64,000 nt of DNA, from the NCBI GenBank assembly GCA_040766105.1, contig JAXGRD010000002.1, forward strand, positions 310,001-374,000. Direction: 5' to 3'. Within the stretch, counting starts at the first letter, position 1, and each line of letters starts with the position of its first letter. Origin of the DNA: JAXGRD01 sp040766105 (lineage in GTDB: Bacteria > Bacillota > Clostridia > Peptostreptococcales > Anaerovoracaceae). Both the position numbers and the translations under genes were made by a program. The notes under the pieces are model-generated. The model was not told the DNA's origin, did no database searches, and saw nothing but the letters and a program-made list of their open reading frames with translations. Shown piece by piece: positions 16,660-25,958 of this stretch.

Positions 16660-17348
16660 TTGAACACCTCCCGAAACAGTACGTCTACGCTCTTTCCTTC
16701 TTCTTCTCTTATGACATCTGCCTGCTTATTTAATACCACCTGTCCATTTTTGAGGAAAACCACGCCATCCAAAACGGATTCGATATCGGATATTAAATGG
16801 GTGGAAATAATCACCAGGGAATCTTCACAATAGTTGGTTATAATCGTCCTTAGGATATAGTCTCTGGCCGCAGGGTCAACACCGGCAATTGGCTCATCGA
16901 GAAAGTAAATCTTTGCATTGCGACTCATGGTCAGAACCAGTTGAATCTTTTCCCTATTTCCTTTAGATAACTTCTTCATGGGGATATCTTCCGAGAGTCC
17001 CAGATTGCGAAGCATTTCTTTCGCCTTTCCTTCATCAAAGTCCGCAAAGAAATCTTTGTACATTTTCAACAGCTTTTCGATGGGAAGGTAGAGGGGAAGA
17101 TACTCCCGATCCGGCAAATAGGCGACCATCGCTTTTGTTTCCGGTCCCGGTTCCATGCCGTCTATGAGGATACTGCCACCATCCGGTCGCAGAAGACCGT
17201 TGGCCAGTTTAATCATGGTAGTCTTTCCTGACCCGTTAGGACCAAGGAGACCCACAATCTGTCCGGCTTCCAGTTGGAGATCCACATTGGACAGCGCCGG
17301 ATTCCCGCTGTATTTCTTTGTCAGGTTCTTACATTCAAACAAACTCAT
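16653..17348 (-). CDS. ABC transporter ATP-binding protein
   Basis: A 231-aa ATPase with Walker A GPNGSGKTT, signature LSKGNREKIQLV, Walker B KIYFLDEPIAGVDP and the switch histidine in IISTHLISDIE. The signature is LSKGN rather than LSGGQ, as is common in this YtrB-like group. It energises the permease encoded directly downstream (seven-base overlap) and overlaps the GntR gene by four bases, so the three are translationally coupled. Confidence 0.94.
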   Translation of the reverse strand: MSLFECKNLTKKYSGNPALSNVDLQLEAGQIVGLLGPNGSGKTTMIKLANGLLRPDGGSILIDGMEPGPETKAMVAYLPDREYLPLYLPIEKLLKMYKDFFADFDEGKAKEMLRNLGLSEDIPMKKLSKGNREKIQLVLTMSRNAKIYFLDEPIAGVDPAARDYILRTIITNYCEDSLVIISTHLISDIESVLDGVVFLKNGQVVLNKQADVIREEEGKSVDVLFREVFKC

Positions 17349-17716
17349 TTCTTCACCTCCTTTGCCCAGTGGGCCACAGCATCTACAATCTCCTCTTTGT
17401 CCATCCCCATTTTTTCCAAGTTTTCAAAGAGCTCTCTTATGAAATCTTCTCCCAGCTCTCTCCTCATCTTGTCCAATGTCTCCTCCTCCTTCGTCACAAA
17501 TCTTCCGTTGGTTCTTTCCGTGTATAGCAAACCGTCTCGCTCCAATTCCGTCAATGCACGCTGCATGGTATTGGGATTCACTGCTGCTTCCAGAGCAAAG
17601 TCCCTTACCGCAGGTATTTTGTCTCCCGGCTGAAAGACGCCCTTTGCAATGCTCAGCTTCATCTGTTCCACAATCTGCGTGTAAATCGGCTGTCCCGGCT
17701 TAAAACTCCATTCCAT
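17345..17716 (-). CDS. GntR family (YtrA subfamily) transcriptional regulator
   Basis: A 123-aa regulator with an N-terminal GntR winged helix (KPGQPIYTQIVEQMKLSIAKG, in part, then GDKIPAVRDFALEAAVNPNTMQRAL) and only a short helical tail, the hallmark of the YtrA subfamily. Such proteins repress the ABC genes that follow them. An AGGAGG site lies upstream. Its stop overlaps the ATPase start. An inverted repeat over the promoter at 17751-17776 is its likely operator. Confidence 0.92.
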   Translation of the reverse strand: MEWSFKPGQPIYTQIVEQMKLSIAKGVFQPGDKIPAVRDFALEAAVNPNTMQRALTELERDGLLYTERTNGRFVTKEEETLDKMRRELGEDFIRELFENLEKMGMDKEEIVDAVAHWAKEVKK

Positions 17717-17750
17717 TTGTTCCTCCTTTCCGGTCCTTTGTTGTATTGTT

Positions 17751-17795
17751 GTATTAACTACTTAGTACAATAATACATATCCGGAACTTTGTCAA
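17751..17795 (-). promoter_or_regulatory. promoter and candidate operator of the GntR/ABC operon
   Basis: On the minus strand TTGACA (17795-17790) and TATTGT (17772-17767) are 17 bases apart. On the plus strand GTATTA (17751-17756) and TAATAC (17771-17776) form an inverted repeat over the -10 region, with an inner ACTA-CT-TAGT. A YtrA-type repressor bound here would block the promoter. Confidence 0.6.
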
Positions 17796-17913
17796 CACTT
17801 AAATGAAAAATAATTTCAAGCCCCTCTCAACCTTTCTATTTTCTCTTTATCACGAGTATTAAATATGGTACAATCACCTTGTGTGTATGCATATCACGAA
17901 AGGAAAGAAAACA

Positions 17914-20808
17914 ATGGCGGAAACGCGAACCAAGTCAAAGAATAAAGGAAAGAGAAGAGTAAAAAGTACATTTAAGTTTCTGTTTACCCTCTTTGCTGTA
18001 ATGGTCGTCTTTCTGATCTTCTACAGTGTTACGGTCATTGCCAATGCACCTAAGATCAACACCGATGACATCTATTCCTATCTTCCCGAGAGCTCTGTTC
18101 TCTACGATGATCAGGGAAAACAGATTGATACGGTCTTTGTAGACGGCGGAAATCGAATCAACATTACCTACGATGCATTGCCAAAGGACTTAGTCAATGC
18201 GGTGGTGGCTATTGAAGATAAGACATTTTGGACCCATCACGGTTTCAACTTTGTCAGAATTATGGGTGCCATCAAGGAAAGTGTCTTCTCCGGAGACAGC
18301 ATCGGCGGAACCAGCACCATCAGCCAACAGCTGGCTCGAAACGTGTACTTGTCGGAAACCAAGAGCGTTCGTTCTCTCAACCGAAAAGTGACGGAAGCTT
18401 GGTACACGGTGCTGTTGGAGCGCAGCCTGACCAAAGAGCAAATCATGGAAGCCTACTTAAATACCATCTATCTAGGAAACAATTCCTATGGTGTGGAGGC
18501 CGCGGCAAGATCCTATTTTGATAAACCGGCAGCGGAGATGGATTTGTTGGAGTGTGCATCCGTTGCTGCCATTCCTAAGTCCCCCGATGCCTTTGCTCTG
18601 GTAAAGACTTACGACAACAATAATCTTGCAGACAACGCAACGGAACTGCAGGACAAGACCGTTCTGGAAAAAACCGCAGGGTTTACTACCGTATACAACG
18701 GTGATGCTTCCAAGGACAGAAGAGACACCACCTTGAAGTTCATGAAGGAACAGAAGTATATTACCGCAGAAACGCTGGAGAAAGTACAAGCGGATGATCT
18801 TTCCAAGCACATTAAGATCGGCGGTAGTTCCTTCACCGGCTCTTCCGTATACTTTTCCGATTTTGTCGTGGAAAACGTAGTGAAAGATTTGGAGGCGGAA
18901 GGCTATTCTGCAGAAGATGCCAGACGGCTGCTGTATACCGGTGGTCTTCAGATATATACGACCCAAAATACCCAGGCACAGAAAGCCATTGAAGATGCCT
19001 TTAAGGACAGCAGTAACTTCCCCTCTGTGGACTATGGGGACACTCGCTTTGACGGTCAGGGAAATATCATTAGTGCGGAAGGAGCGCTGTTGCTCTATTC
19101 CTATGAAACCTATCTTCCCGGCGGCGTCTTCACATTGAAGAGCGACGAGTTCACTACGGACGAAGAAGGCAATCTCATTCTATTGAAGGATAAACGCCTG
19201 AACTTCTATAAAACCCTTGTCAACGGGGAAACCGATTACTCCGTCGAATTCAAGCCCATGTACGTACGAGAAGATGGCTATTTCTACAGTATAGAAAGCG
19301 GCACCCTCATCGTGCCCAGACAATATAAGTCACTGGACGACAAGGGTAACTTGGTAATCAAGGCCCAGTTCTTTAAGGACTCTCCCGATGTTCTCGTTCC
19401 AAAGGACGGTGTATACACGGTAGGATCCGACGGATACACTTTGAAACAAAAGGTACGTCAACCCCAGGGGGCCATGGTCATCTGTGACAATAAGACCGGC
19501 GCAGTAGTTGCCATGGTGGGAGGAAGAGATGTCACCGGCAAAATGATCTATAACAGAGCCATCAAACCGAGACAACCCGGGTCTGCCATTAAACCCCTTT
19601 CCGTCTATTCGGCAGCCTTGGAGCAAGGGGCGGAAGCAGCCACATCGGGAAAGGCCATGTCCTTCCAGGAATATGATAAGAATCAAAAGACCGCAGGCTA
19701 CGGAAGTTTCTGGACAGCTGCCAGCCGTATCAACGATGCGGAGTTGGTGGTAAACGGCAAAGTTTGGCCGAGAAACGCCTATAACGGATATAAGGGAATG
19801 CTGACACTGCGTACTTCTGTGGAGCAGTCGGTCAACGTCAACGCCGTCCGTGTTTTCCAACAGGTCGGACCGGAATACTCTGCAGAATTAATGAAGAAGT
19901 TCGGTATTACCACCGTTGTGGAAAAGGGTGATGTCAGCGACATGAACGCTGCGGCCCTAGCCCTAGGCGGTATGACCAACGGTATTTCTCCTTTGGAAAT
20001 GAGTTCCGCTTACACCACCTTCCCCAATTTAGGAGAGCATAAGGAATACTCGGTCTACACCGAGGTGAAGAATAACAAGGGCGAGGTCATTCTCACCCGA
20101 AAGGAGAATTCCACCAAGGTCTTAGACCCCGGTGTAGCCTATATTATGGCAGATATTCTTCGCACCACCGTTAGCAACGGTATTGCAGGATCTGCGGCCA
20201 CAGGGAACCAAATCACTGCCGGTAAGACCGGTACCACATCCAATAACTATGACGCATGGTTCTGCGGTTTCACCCCTCAGTACTCAGCGGCACTTTGGTT
20301 GGGTAATGACTTGAATATCGAACTGACCGAAGGATCGGCCGCTGCAGCCAGACTGTGGGGCAAGATCATGACCAATGCCACAGCAGGTCTCTCCGGCTCC
20401 TTCCCGGCCAGACCTGCCAACGTCATCACCGTCAACGGAGAGATGTTTGTCAAGGGAACAGAAAAGGGATTGCCTAAGGTAGAAAAAGAAAAAGCAAGGG
20501 TTGAAGTGGAAACATGTGCCGACTCCGGCTTCATCGCTTCCCCTTGGTGTACCAACAGGAAGAAGGTAGAAATGGATGAGGATGATCCTCGCGCCAAATA
20601 CTACTGCCCCATCCACAATAAGGACGCCGCCAAATATCCGGTAGCACCGGGAGAGGAAACCAATCTTCCCGCACCGGAACCGGCTGTTCCGCCGAGAGAA
20701 GAGGAAGAAGAGGTAGTGGTTCCTCAGCCGAACCCCGATCCACCCCCGGACCCACAACCGGACCCGGATCCCGAGCCACCCCAAGATCCTCCACGGGAAC
20801 GAACTTAG
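17914..20808 (+). CDS. class A penicillin-binding protein (glycosyltransferase/transpeptidase)
   Basis: A 964-aa bifunctional peptidoglycan synthase. A basic cytoplasmic N-terminus is followed by a membrane anchor (about residues 20-42), a GT51 domain with catalytic glutamate E101 in EDKTFWTHHG and the STISQQLARN motif, and a transpeptidase domain with S557-x-x-K (GSAIKP), S639-V-N and K771-T-G-T. The C-terminus is a low-complexity tail rich in Pro, Glu and Asp. The ATG at 17914 follows AAGGAAAG; a GTG at 17881 is in frame but has no ribosome site. TACAAT at 17869-17874 is a plausible -10 box. The maf gene follows at once. Confidence 0.95.
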   Translation: MAETRTKSKNKGKRRVKSTFKFLFTLFAVMVVFLIFYSVTVIANAPKINTDDIYSYLPESSVLYDDQGKQIDTVFVDGGNRINITYDALPKDLVNAVVAIEDKTFWTHHGFNFVRIMGAIKESVFSGDSIGGTSTISQQLARNVYLSETKSVRSLNRKVTEAWYTVLLERSLTKEQIMEAYLNTIYLGNNSYGVEAAARSYFDKPAAEMDLLECASVAAIPKSPDAFALVKTYDNNNLADNATELQDKTVLEKTAGFTTVYNGDASKDRRDTTLKFMKEQKYITAETLEKVQADDLSKHIKIGGSSFTGSSVYFSDFVVENVVKDLEAEGYSAEDARRLLYTGGLQIYTTQNTQAQKAIEDAFKDSSNFPSVDYGDTRFDGQGNIISAEGALLLYSYETYLPGGVFTLKSDEFTTDEEGNLILLKDKRLNFYKTLVNGETDYSVEFKPMYVREDGYFYSIESGTLIVPRQYKSLDDKGNLVIKAQFFKDSPDVLVPKDGVYTVGSDGYTLKQKVRQPQGAMVICDNKTGAVVAMVGGRDVTGKMIYNRAIKPRQPGSAIKPLSVYSAALEQGAEAATSGKAMSFQEYDKNQKTAGYGSFWTAASRINDAELVVNGKVWPRNAYNGYKGMLTLRTSVEQSVNVNAVRVFQQVGPEYSAELMKKFGITTVVEKGDVSDMNAAALALGGMTNGISPLEMSSAYTTFPNLGEHKEYSVYTEVKNNKGEVILTRKENSTKVLDPGVAYIMADILRTTVSNGIAGSAATGNQITAGKTGTTSNNYDAWFCGFTPQYSAALWLGNDLNIELTEGSAAAARLWGKIMTNATAGLSGSFPARPANVITVNGEMFVKGTEKGLPKVEKEKARVEVETCADSGFIASPWCTNRKKVEMDEDDPRAKYYCPIHNKDAAKYPVAPGEETNLPAPEPAVPPREEEEEVVVPQPNPDPPPDPQPDPDPEPPQDPPRERT

Positions 20809-20819
20809 TGAGCGTTGCC

Positions 20820-21392
20820 ATGGAAATTATTCTTGCCAGTGGTTCACCGAGAAGAATAGAAATGTTTCAGACCTGCGGTTTTACAACCCGGGTCTGTCCT
20901 TCTAATGTGGAAGAAACCATCCCACTTCCACTGAGCCACGAAGAAACCGTCATGTATCTCGCCTTAAAGAAGGCATTGTCCGTTAAGGAAGCACTATCAT
21001 CAAGGCAAATTATTGTGGGTGCGGATACCGTTGTCATCTCCAAGGAGGGAAAACTCCTTGGGAAGCCTGAAAATGAAGAAGAGGCATGGAGCAGTTTGCA
21101 ATCTATGCGAAACACCTATCATTACGTCATGACAGGTGTCTCCATTGTTACCGAGAAAGCTTCCCTTTGCTTTTACGAAACGACCCGGGTTTTCTTCTCC
21201 CACTATACCGATGAAGAACTGCTTGCCTATGTTCAAACGAAGGAACCCTATGACAAGGCAGGGGGATATGCCATTCAGGAGACTTTTGGAAAATACGTTT
21301 CCCACATAGAAGGAGACAAAAATAACGTCATAGGCTTCCCTATGACGCGATTCCAACAGGAATTAAACCCCTTTTTAGCCCTTGACAGTTAG
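20820..21392 (+). CDS. maf: Maf family nucleoside-triphosphate pyrophosphatase
   Basis: A 190-aa house-cleaning NTP pyrophosphatase thought to hydrolyse non-canonical or modified nucleotides. Diagnostic motifs are ILASGSPRRIEMF at the N-terminus, VGADTVVI, GKPENEEEA and the C-terminal YDKAGGYAIQ. I place the start at the ATG at 20820, which puts LASGSPRR at the usual distance; a GTG at 20808, overlapping the stop of the penicillin-binding protein gene by one base, is an alternative, and neither has a strong ribosome site. The 3' end overlaps the convergent gatD by 18 bases. Confidence 0.93.
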   Translation: MEIILASGSPRRIEMFQTCGFTTRVCPSNVEETIPLPLSHEETVMYLALKKALSVKEALSSRQIIVGADTVVISKEGKLLGKPENEEEAWSSLQSMRNTYHYVMTGVSIVTEKASLCFYETTRVFFSHYTDEELLAYVQTKEPYDKAGGYAIQETFGKYVSHIEGDKNNVIGFPMTRFQQELNPFLALDS

Positions 21393-22124
21393 CCGTTTCA
21401 CCATATAGTCGTGGGCATTGTTTTCAAAAGTATCATCCAACTGGTCCAGCACAATTTCTCCGTACTTCCGGCACAGCGCCTTCTTCAAAAGCAAATCACA
21501 GAACATGGGGTTCTTGGGAAGAATCGGACCGTGGCTGTAGGTGGCAAAGACATTTTTGTACCTCGCCCCTTCTGTCCCATCTTCTCCGTTGTTACCATAA
21601 CCGGAGATCACTCTGCCCAAGGGCTCTACCCCATCACCCAGATATGTCTTTCCGGAATGATTTTCAAAACCTACCACCGCGCCGGCCTCCGTGTCTTGGC
21701 AGTCAAACATGAAGTTGCCAATCATCCTTTCCTTATGCCCTAAGGTATGAAGATTGAGACACCCCATAAAGGCATATTCCTTGCCTTCCCAAGTTCGATA
21801 ATAGTTCCCGAGAATCTGATAACCTCCACAGATGGCAAGGAGTACTTTTTCCTCATCGATGGCAGTTTGAATCTCGGATTTTTTGTACTCTTCGGCATCC
21901 TTCAGCAGCACTTCCTGCTCGAAGTCCTGGCCACCGCCCATAAAGAAGATATCGAAGTCCGACGAATGCAATCTCTCTCCCACGCCCAACATGGTCACAT
22001 TGCATGCAATGCCCCGCCATCGCAAGCGATTGGCCATGCAGAGAATATTGCCCGTATCGCCGTATAGATTCAACACATCCGGATACAGGTGACAAATATT
22101 GATTTGATATTGATTTTGATCCAT
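21375..22124 (-). CDS. gatD: lipid II isoglutaminyl synthase, glutamine amidotransferase subunit GatD
   Basis: A 249-aa class I glutamine amidotransferase of the CobB/CobQ type. The catalytic cysteine C99 lies in LLAICGGYQILG and the histidine H198 in FATYSHGPILPKNP. With MurT it amidates the D-glutamate of lipid II, a step needed for peptidoglycan cross-linking in many Gram-positives. The ATG at 22124 follows AGGGGG seven bases upstream; an in-frame ATG at 22145 lies inside the murT gene. murT ends 11 bases before it. It is last in an operon that starts at 25660. Confidence 0.95.
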   Translation of the reverse strand: MDQNQYQINICHLYPDVLNLYGDTGNILCMANRLRWRGIACNVTMLGVGERLHSSDFDIFFMGGGQDFEQEVLLKDAEEYKKSEIQTAIDEEKVLLAICGGYQILGNYYRTWEGKEYAFMGCLNLHTLGHKERMIGNFMFDCQDTEAGAVVGFENHSGKTYLGDGVEPLGRVISGYGNNGEDGTEGARYKNVFATYSHGPILPKNPMFCDLLLKKALCRKYGEIVLDQLDDTFENNAHDYMVKRLTVKG

Positions 22125-22135
22125 AGTCTTGCCCC

Positions 22136-23506
22136 CTATTCCCAAAAGTTCTTGTAGCCGTATTTTTGGCTGATGATACCGCGTAAGTCCATCATGGCCG
22201 TATATGTGGGCATGATATATACAGGATGTTCCTGATTTGTGATTTCTTCCAACAGCCGTTCCTCTTCCCTGATGAGACGAATTTTATCCAAGGGAACACC
22301 TGCATGCTTCAATCGAAGAGCCATATCATCACCGCGAACACCGGACACCAAAATGGCGGACATTTTTTCTTCTATACGGTTAAGGATTTCAAAATCCACG
22401 TCCCAGATCCAAGAAATATCCGTGCCGTCGGCATATTTATCGTTGAGACAAATGACGAAGAGGGCTTCCTCCTGAAGGTTGGAAAGGAAGTTGAGCACCT
22501 GATTGCAACCGGCGGGATTTTTAATGAGAATCATCCGCACCGGAGTCTCCTTCAACATGAACTTTTCCATCCTGCCAAAACCGCACTCAAAGTCTGACAG
22601 TGCCTCTACCGCCACCTTCTTGGAAAAGCCCATTACATGAGCAACCGCCAAGGCTGCCACGCCGTTATAGATATTATATCCTCCCGGTAGATTGATGATG
22701 GCCGGGTAGATTTCACCCATGGCATTGATTTCGATTTCACTGTGATCCCCGTCGCTGACCAGGACCTTGCTGACAGCAATCTTAGGCTCCGGTCTTTCAT
22801 ATCCGCAGTTGGGACAGCGATATTTTCCCAAGTGTCCAAAGGTAATGTATTCATATTCATACTCTGTCTTGCAGTAGATGCAATAGGGTGCATCGGAAGA
22901 CTCCCGAACTCTCTCTTTGTATATGGGGGTGTTGACACCGAAATAGATGACCTCATTGGGAATGTCCTTGCCCAAAGATGTGGTCATGGAACAGTCCGCA
23001 TTAAGACAGACCACCGCATTGGGTGATTTGGCGATGCCGATTTTGATGTTTTCCAAGGTGTGGGTAATTTCTCCAAAGCGATCCAACTGATCCCGGAACA
23101 GATTTGTTACCAAAACACATTCTGCGTTCACATATCCGCCCACGGTCTTAAAGGCAGCTTCATCGCTTTCGATTAAGGCGTAGTCCCGTTTGTTCTTCCC
23201 CCCAAGGGTGGAATTGACCACATATTCTGTGGTGATTCCCTCGATGAGGTTTGCGCCGGATCTGTTTGCGAAATAGGACAGGTTGCTGTCCTTTAACGCT
23301 TGTTCAATCATACGAGATGTGGTGGTCTTCCCATTTGTCCCGGTGACAATGATGGTTCGCACATTGCGAGACAAATCTCCCAACAGGCCGGGATGGATTT
23401 TTAATGCGATCCTTCCGGGGAAACTGGTTGCCCCCCTTCCCATGGCGCGCATGATGCTGCGGGTGAATTTGCAGGCCGCAACTGCCAAAAATACTCTAAA
23501 TTTCAT
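22136..23506 (-). CDS. murT: lipid II isoglutaminyl synthase, Mur ligase subunit MurT
   Basis: A 456-aa Mur-ligase-like protein that activates the D-glutamate carboxyl of lipid II with ATP; GatD supplies ammonia. The P-loop is TGTNGKTTT (residues 55-63). The zinc ribbon that marks MurT is present: C209-x2-C212 and C231-x2-C234 (CIYCKTEYEYEY and CPNCGYERPE). A C-terminal DUF1727-type segment (RMEKFMLKETPVRMILIKNP in part) also fits. The start has no clear ribosome site; the upstream gene ends 12 bases before, so coupling is likely. It forms an operon with gatD. Confidence 0.95.
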   Translation of the reverse strand: MKFRVFLAVAACKFTRSIMRAMGRGATSFPGRIALKIHPGLLGDLSRNVRTIIVTGTNGKTTTSRMIEQALKDSNLSYFANRSGANLIEGITTEYVVNSTLGGKNKRDYALIESDEAAFKTVGGYVNAECVLVTNLFRDQLDRFGEITHTLENIKIGIAKSPNAVVCLNADCSMTTSLGKDIPNEVIYFGVNTPIYKERVRESSDAPYCIYCKTEYEYEYITFGHLGKYRCPNCGYERPEPKIAVSKVLVSDGDHSEIEINAMGEIYPAIINLPGGYNIYNGVAALAVAHVMGFSKKVAVEALSDFECGFGRMEKFMLKETPVRMILIKNPAGCNQVLNFLSNLQEEALFVICLNDKYADGTDISWIWDVDFEILNRIEEKMSAILVSGVRGDDMALRLKHAGVPLDKIRLIREEERLLEEITNQEHPVYIMPTYTAMMDLRGIISQKYGYKNFWE

Positions 23507-23518
23507 AAGGAGATTTTA

Positions 23519-24991
23519 TCATAATCCCTTGGGTATCGCAACGTGGGATTTCTGCAGGTTATAGCTCTGCCAGTTTCGCCCATAGTTGTTTTCATATCTT
23601 TCCAAGGTGTACCGGATATTTTCTTTTAATATGTCATCATCGGTGAATCCATAGGCTTCCACCAAATAAGGGGCTGCTCCTGCGGACAGATTCACCATGG
23701 CACCCATGTCCATTTCCTTTAGTGTCCCCTCTTTATATCGTTCCACATTGTACTTTGCAATCTGTCCGTCCACATTTCCATAGATTAAAACCATGAAGCA
23801 AAGTACAAAGGCAATCGCTGCAATCTTGGTTCCGTTGAAGGTAATAAACTGTCGCATAAGTACGACGGCAAATATGAGGAAGACCACCACCATAAACCAA
23901 AAGGTGTACACGCGCAACTGCGTCAGGCCATAAGATTCAATGTACATGGCCATCTTACTCATGGCGGTAATACAAAGTAACATGGTGAAAGAGGCCATCA
24001 TTGCCATTAAGACCCGAAACATCTTTGCCTGTCTTTCTCGGATGAAGGCGTAAGAGATTCCGCAGAGAATGCCATTGATGATGACCACCTGACACAGCTG
24101 GAAAAATCCACCCCTGGCATATTCCGCATAGGTAAGGCCCTCCGGCAACCGATGAAAGAAGGCGCCGAAAAGACTTGCTGCCTGCACCGAGAAGAATAGA
24201 AGGTAGATGACACTGAGAGAGATCAATACAGTGTACACAATGCCGCCCGGAATAACTGCTATTTGTGTGGCTGCTAAATCCATGGATTCCCTTTTGATCA
24301 GGGCGTATCTACTCCGAGTTTCCCCCAACAGATAACCGTAGAGATAGAAGGCAACGGGGATACCTAGGATAAACTGTATGATGTAGGTTACCAACTCTCC
24401 GGAAAGTCGCATGGGGAGAAGAATCATCATTCGGGCAAAAGCCGCATCCGCTGAAACCAGCAAGCCGGTCACTCCAATGACGAGAGGGATAGCCAGCAGC
24501 AGACCCAATAATATCATGAGTGCCCTCTTCCCGGTGCCCTTCTCTCTTCCCCCATACAGAAAGGTGGCAGGAAGGCCTCCAAAGTTTCCAAAGGGAACGA
24601 TAACGATTTTTCGCACCATTTCCAATAAGGTGTACAATGACAACTTATTTTCCACAGTCTTTCCTGTAGTAACGGCAATCCAATAAAAGTACACCATCTG
24701 CGCAAAGAGAAATGCCAAGGTTCTTTCCACGAAATTGTCAAAGAGGAAGAGGTTCAATCCACAAAGAAGGATGATGGTAAGAGCAATGAAGCTCCTTTTG
24801 TTCTGCTTGTAACCCTTGAGATGGGTATAGATCCATCCAAATGCCACCATGACCAGAACCAACAAGGTCCCACCAATACCGGGTCCGTGGTTACCGGGCA
24901 ACTCCCAGTATAGAAATCCGCACACTACGGCGAACAGGGCAAATAAACGGTCTCCCGCAGAGAAAGAAAGGTCTCTAAGTCTATTAGTCAT
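23519..24991 (-). CDS. DUF4173 integral membrane protein
   Basis: A 490-aa membrane protein with roughly a dozen hydrophobic segments. The stretch LPEGLTYAEYARGGFFQLC is typical of DUF4173/DUF4153 proteins. The C-terminus (about 80 residues, VERYKEGTLKEMDMGAMV and onwards) is outside or inside the membrane as a soluble tail. Its function is not known. The start at 24991 follows AAGGAG; upstream in-frame codons overlap the regulator gene. It follows the small XRE regulator by two bases and DUF2975, a combination often seen in Firmicutes, and here precedes murT-gatD by 12 bases. Confidence 0.88.
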   Translation of the reverse strand: MTNRLRDLSFSAGDRLFALFAVVCGFLYWELPGNHGPGIGGTLLVLVMVAFGWIYTHLKGYKQNKRSFIALTIILLCGLNLFLFDNFVERTLAFLFAQMVYFYWIAVTTGKTVENKLSLYTLLEMVRKIVIVPFGNFGGLPATFLYGGREKGTGKRALMILLGLLLAIPLVIGVTGLLVSADAAFARMMILLPMRLSGELVTYIIQFILGIPVAFYLYGYLLGETRSRYALIKRESMDLAATQIAVIPGGIVYTVLISLSVIYLLFFSVQAASLFGAFFHRLPEGLTYAEYARGGFFQLCQVVIINGILCGISYAFIRERQAKMFRVLMAMMASFTMLLCITAMSKMAMYIESYGLTQLRVYTFWFMVVVFLIFAVVLMRQFITFNGTKIAAIAFVLCFMVLIYGNVDGQIAKYNVERYKEGTLKEMDMGAMVNLSAGAAPYLVEAYGFTDDDILKENIRYTLERYENNYGRNWQSYNLQKSHVAIPKGL

Positions 24992-24993
24992 TT

Positions 24994-25197
24994 TTACTCC
25001 TTGTATTCCAGGATGTCTCCCGGCTGACATTCTAAGACTCGACAGATTTCTTCCAAGGTGGAAAAACGAATGGCTTTGGCTTTGTTATTTTTTAGGATGG
25101 ATAGGTTGGCCGGCGTAATGCCCACTTCTTTGGCAAGATCTCCCGCGGAGATTTTTCTCTTGGCCATGACCACATCCAGGTTAACAATGATTCCCAT
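24994..25197 (-). CDS. XRE family (YozG-like) helix-turn-helix regulator
   Basis: A 67-aa DNA-binding protein consisting of just one Cro/CI-type helix-turn-helix (MAKRKISAGDLAKEVGITPA, NLSILKNNKAKAIRFSTLEE) and the tail CQPGDILEYKE. The start at 25197 follows AGGAGGG. Such small regulators are regularly found with DUF2975 membrane proteins; the pair may act as regulator and membrane modulator. It lies 10 bases after the DUF2975 gene. A perfect palindrome upstream of the operon promoter (25727-25751) is its probable operator. Confidence 0.9.
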   Translation of the reverse strand: MGIIVNLDVVMAKRKISAGDLAKEVGITPANLSILKNNKAKAIRFSTLEEICRVLECQPGDILEYKE

Positions 25198-25207
25198 GGA
25201 TGCCCTC

Positions 25208-25660
25208 CTATATGGTGAAGTCATTTTCCGTCTTAATGACGATGGCTTCTTCAATAACATTTTTAACAACGCGCAAGATCAGGCCGATGAAGGCTGCTAT
25301 GACCGCCACTGCTAAGAAGAGAAGATAGTATCTTCCCGCGACGGCCAGTAGGACCGCCGCCCCGAAGCAGCACCAAGAGATGGTTCGCAGATAGAAGACA
25401 TTCTTCGGTACGAATACATCTCCCCGATGGATTGCCGACAGCAACCGGTCCAAGCAGACCAGCGTCACGCCGCCGGGTATACAGCAAGCATAGAGAACCA
25501 CCATGAGGGTGATAAACGCTACCTGATCCAGTCCCACTCCCGAGTGTTCCGAATAGAAACGCATCAACTTGGGGAGAAGGACGGCACAAATAACCATGAG
25601 CACCATTACAATCCTTGTACATACCAGTGAAAGAATTGTTGATTTCTTAGAATTCCACAT
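25208..25660 (-). CDS. DUF2975 membrane protein
   Basis: A 150-aa membrane protein with four hydrophobic segments. LLSAIHRGDVFVPKNVFYLR and the C-terminal IEEAIVIKTENDFTI are typical of DUF2975. These proteins have no known biochemical activity but usually accompany a YozG-like XRE regulator, as here. I start at the ATG at 25660, which has AAAGGAAG at proper distance; the ATG at 25678 overlaps that site. It is the first gene of a five-gene leftward operon that ends with murT-gatD. Confidence 0.88.
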   Translation of the reverse strand: MWNSKKSTILSLVCTRIVMVLMVICAVLLPKLMRFYSEHSGVGLDQVAFITLMVVLYACCIPGGVTLVCLDRLLSAIHRGDVFVPKNVFYLRTISWCCFGAAVLLAVAGRYYLLFLAVAVIAAFIGLILRVVKNVIEEAIVIKTENDFTI

Positions 25661-25694
25661 ACGATAACTTCCTTTCATGCATGAGTTCTATTTC

Positions 25695-25723
25695 ACTATA
25701 ATCCCATCATTGTCGTTTGTCAA
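25695..25723 (-). promoter_or_regulatory. promoter of the DUF2975-XRE-DUF4173-murT-gatD operon
   Basis: On the minus strand a perfect TTGACA (25723-25718) and TATAGT (25700-25695) are 17 bases apart, about 35 bases before the DUF2975 start. It is one of the best promoters in the window. Confidence 0.8.
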
Positions 25724-25726
25724 TAT

Positions 25727-25751
25727 TTATTTATCGTTTTTCGATAAATAA
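25727..25751. promoter_or_regulatory. perfect 25-bp palindrome next to the promoter
   Basis: TTATTTATCG and CGATAAATAA are perfect 10-bp arms around TTTTT, ending four bases upstream of the -35 box of the DUF2975 operon. Its place upstream of -35 suits an activator, or a repressor that contacts the promoter edge. The small XRE protein of the operon is the obvious candidate to bind it. Confidence 0.7.
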
Positions 25752-25925
25752 CTTTCAAATTTTAGTTTAGCGCACTTTATTGATTGGAATAATAAAATAT
25801 TTACCACTCCAAGCGTCGTAATGCGACTTATTCGGCATATTACCAATTTTGTCCAAGAATATATTCAAGGAAACAGGTGAAAAACGCCCTTTTTTCCAGT
25901 CTTTTCATCAAAAAATGTTCTCAAA

Positions 25926-25951
25926 ACTAAAAACCCGGCAGAGCGCCGGGC
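25926..25951 (-). terminator. intrinsic terminator after nfo
   Basis: On the minus strand CCCGGC-GCTCT-GCCGGG is followed by TTTTTAGTTTT. It closes the eight-gene leftward operon that starts at 32973. The 170 bases between it and the palindrome at 25727-25751 are AT-rich and show no gene. Confidence 0.9.
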
Positions 25952-25958
25952 TTAACTT

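Noticed and set aside
20650..20808. Tandem repeat array in the penicillin-binding protein tail
   Set aside because: It is low-complexity Pro/Asp/Glu coding sequence without a fixed repeat unit.
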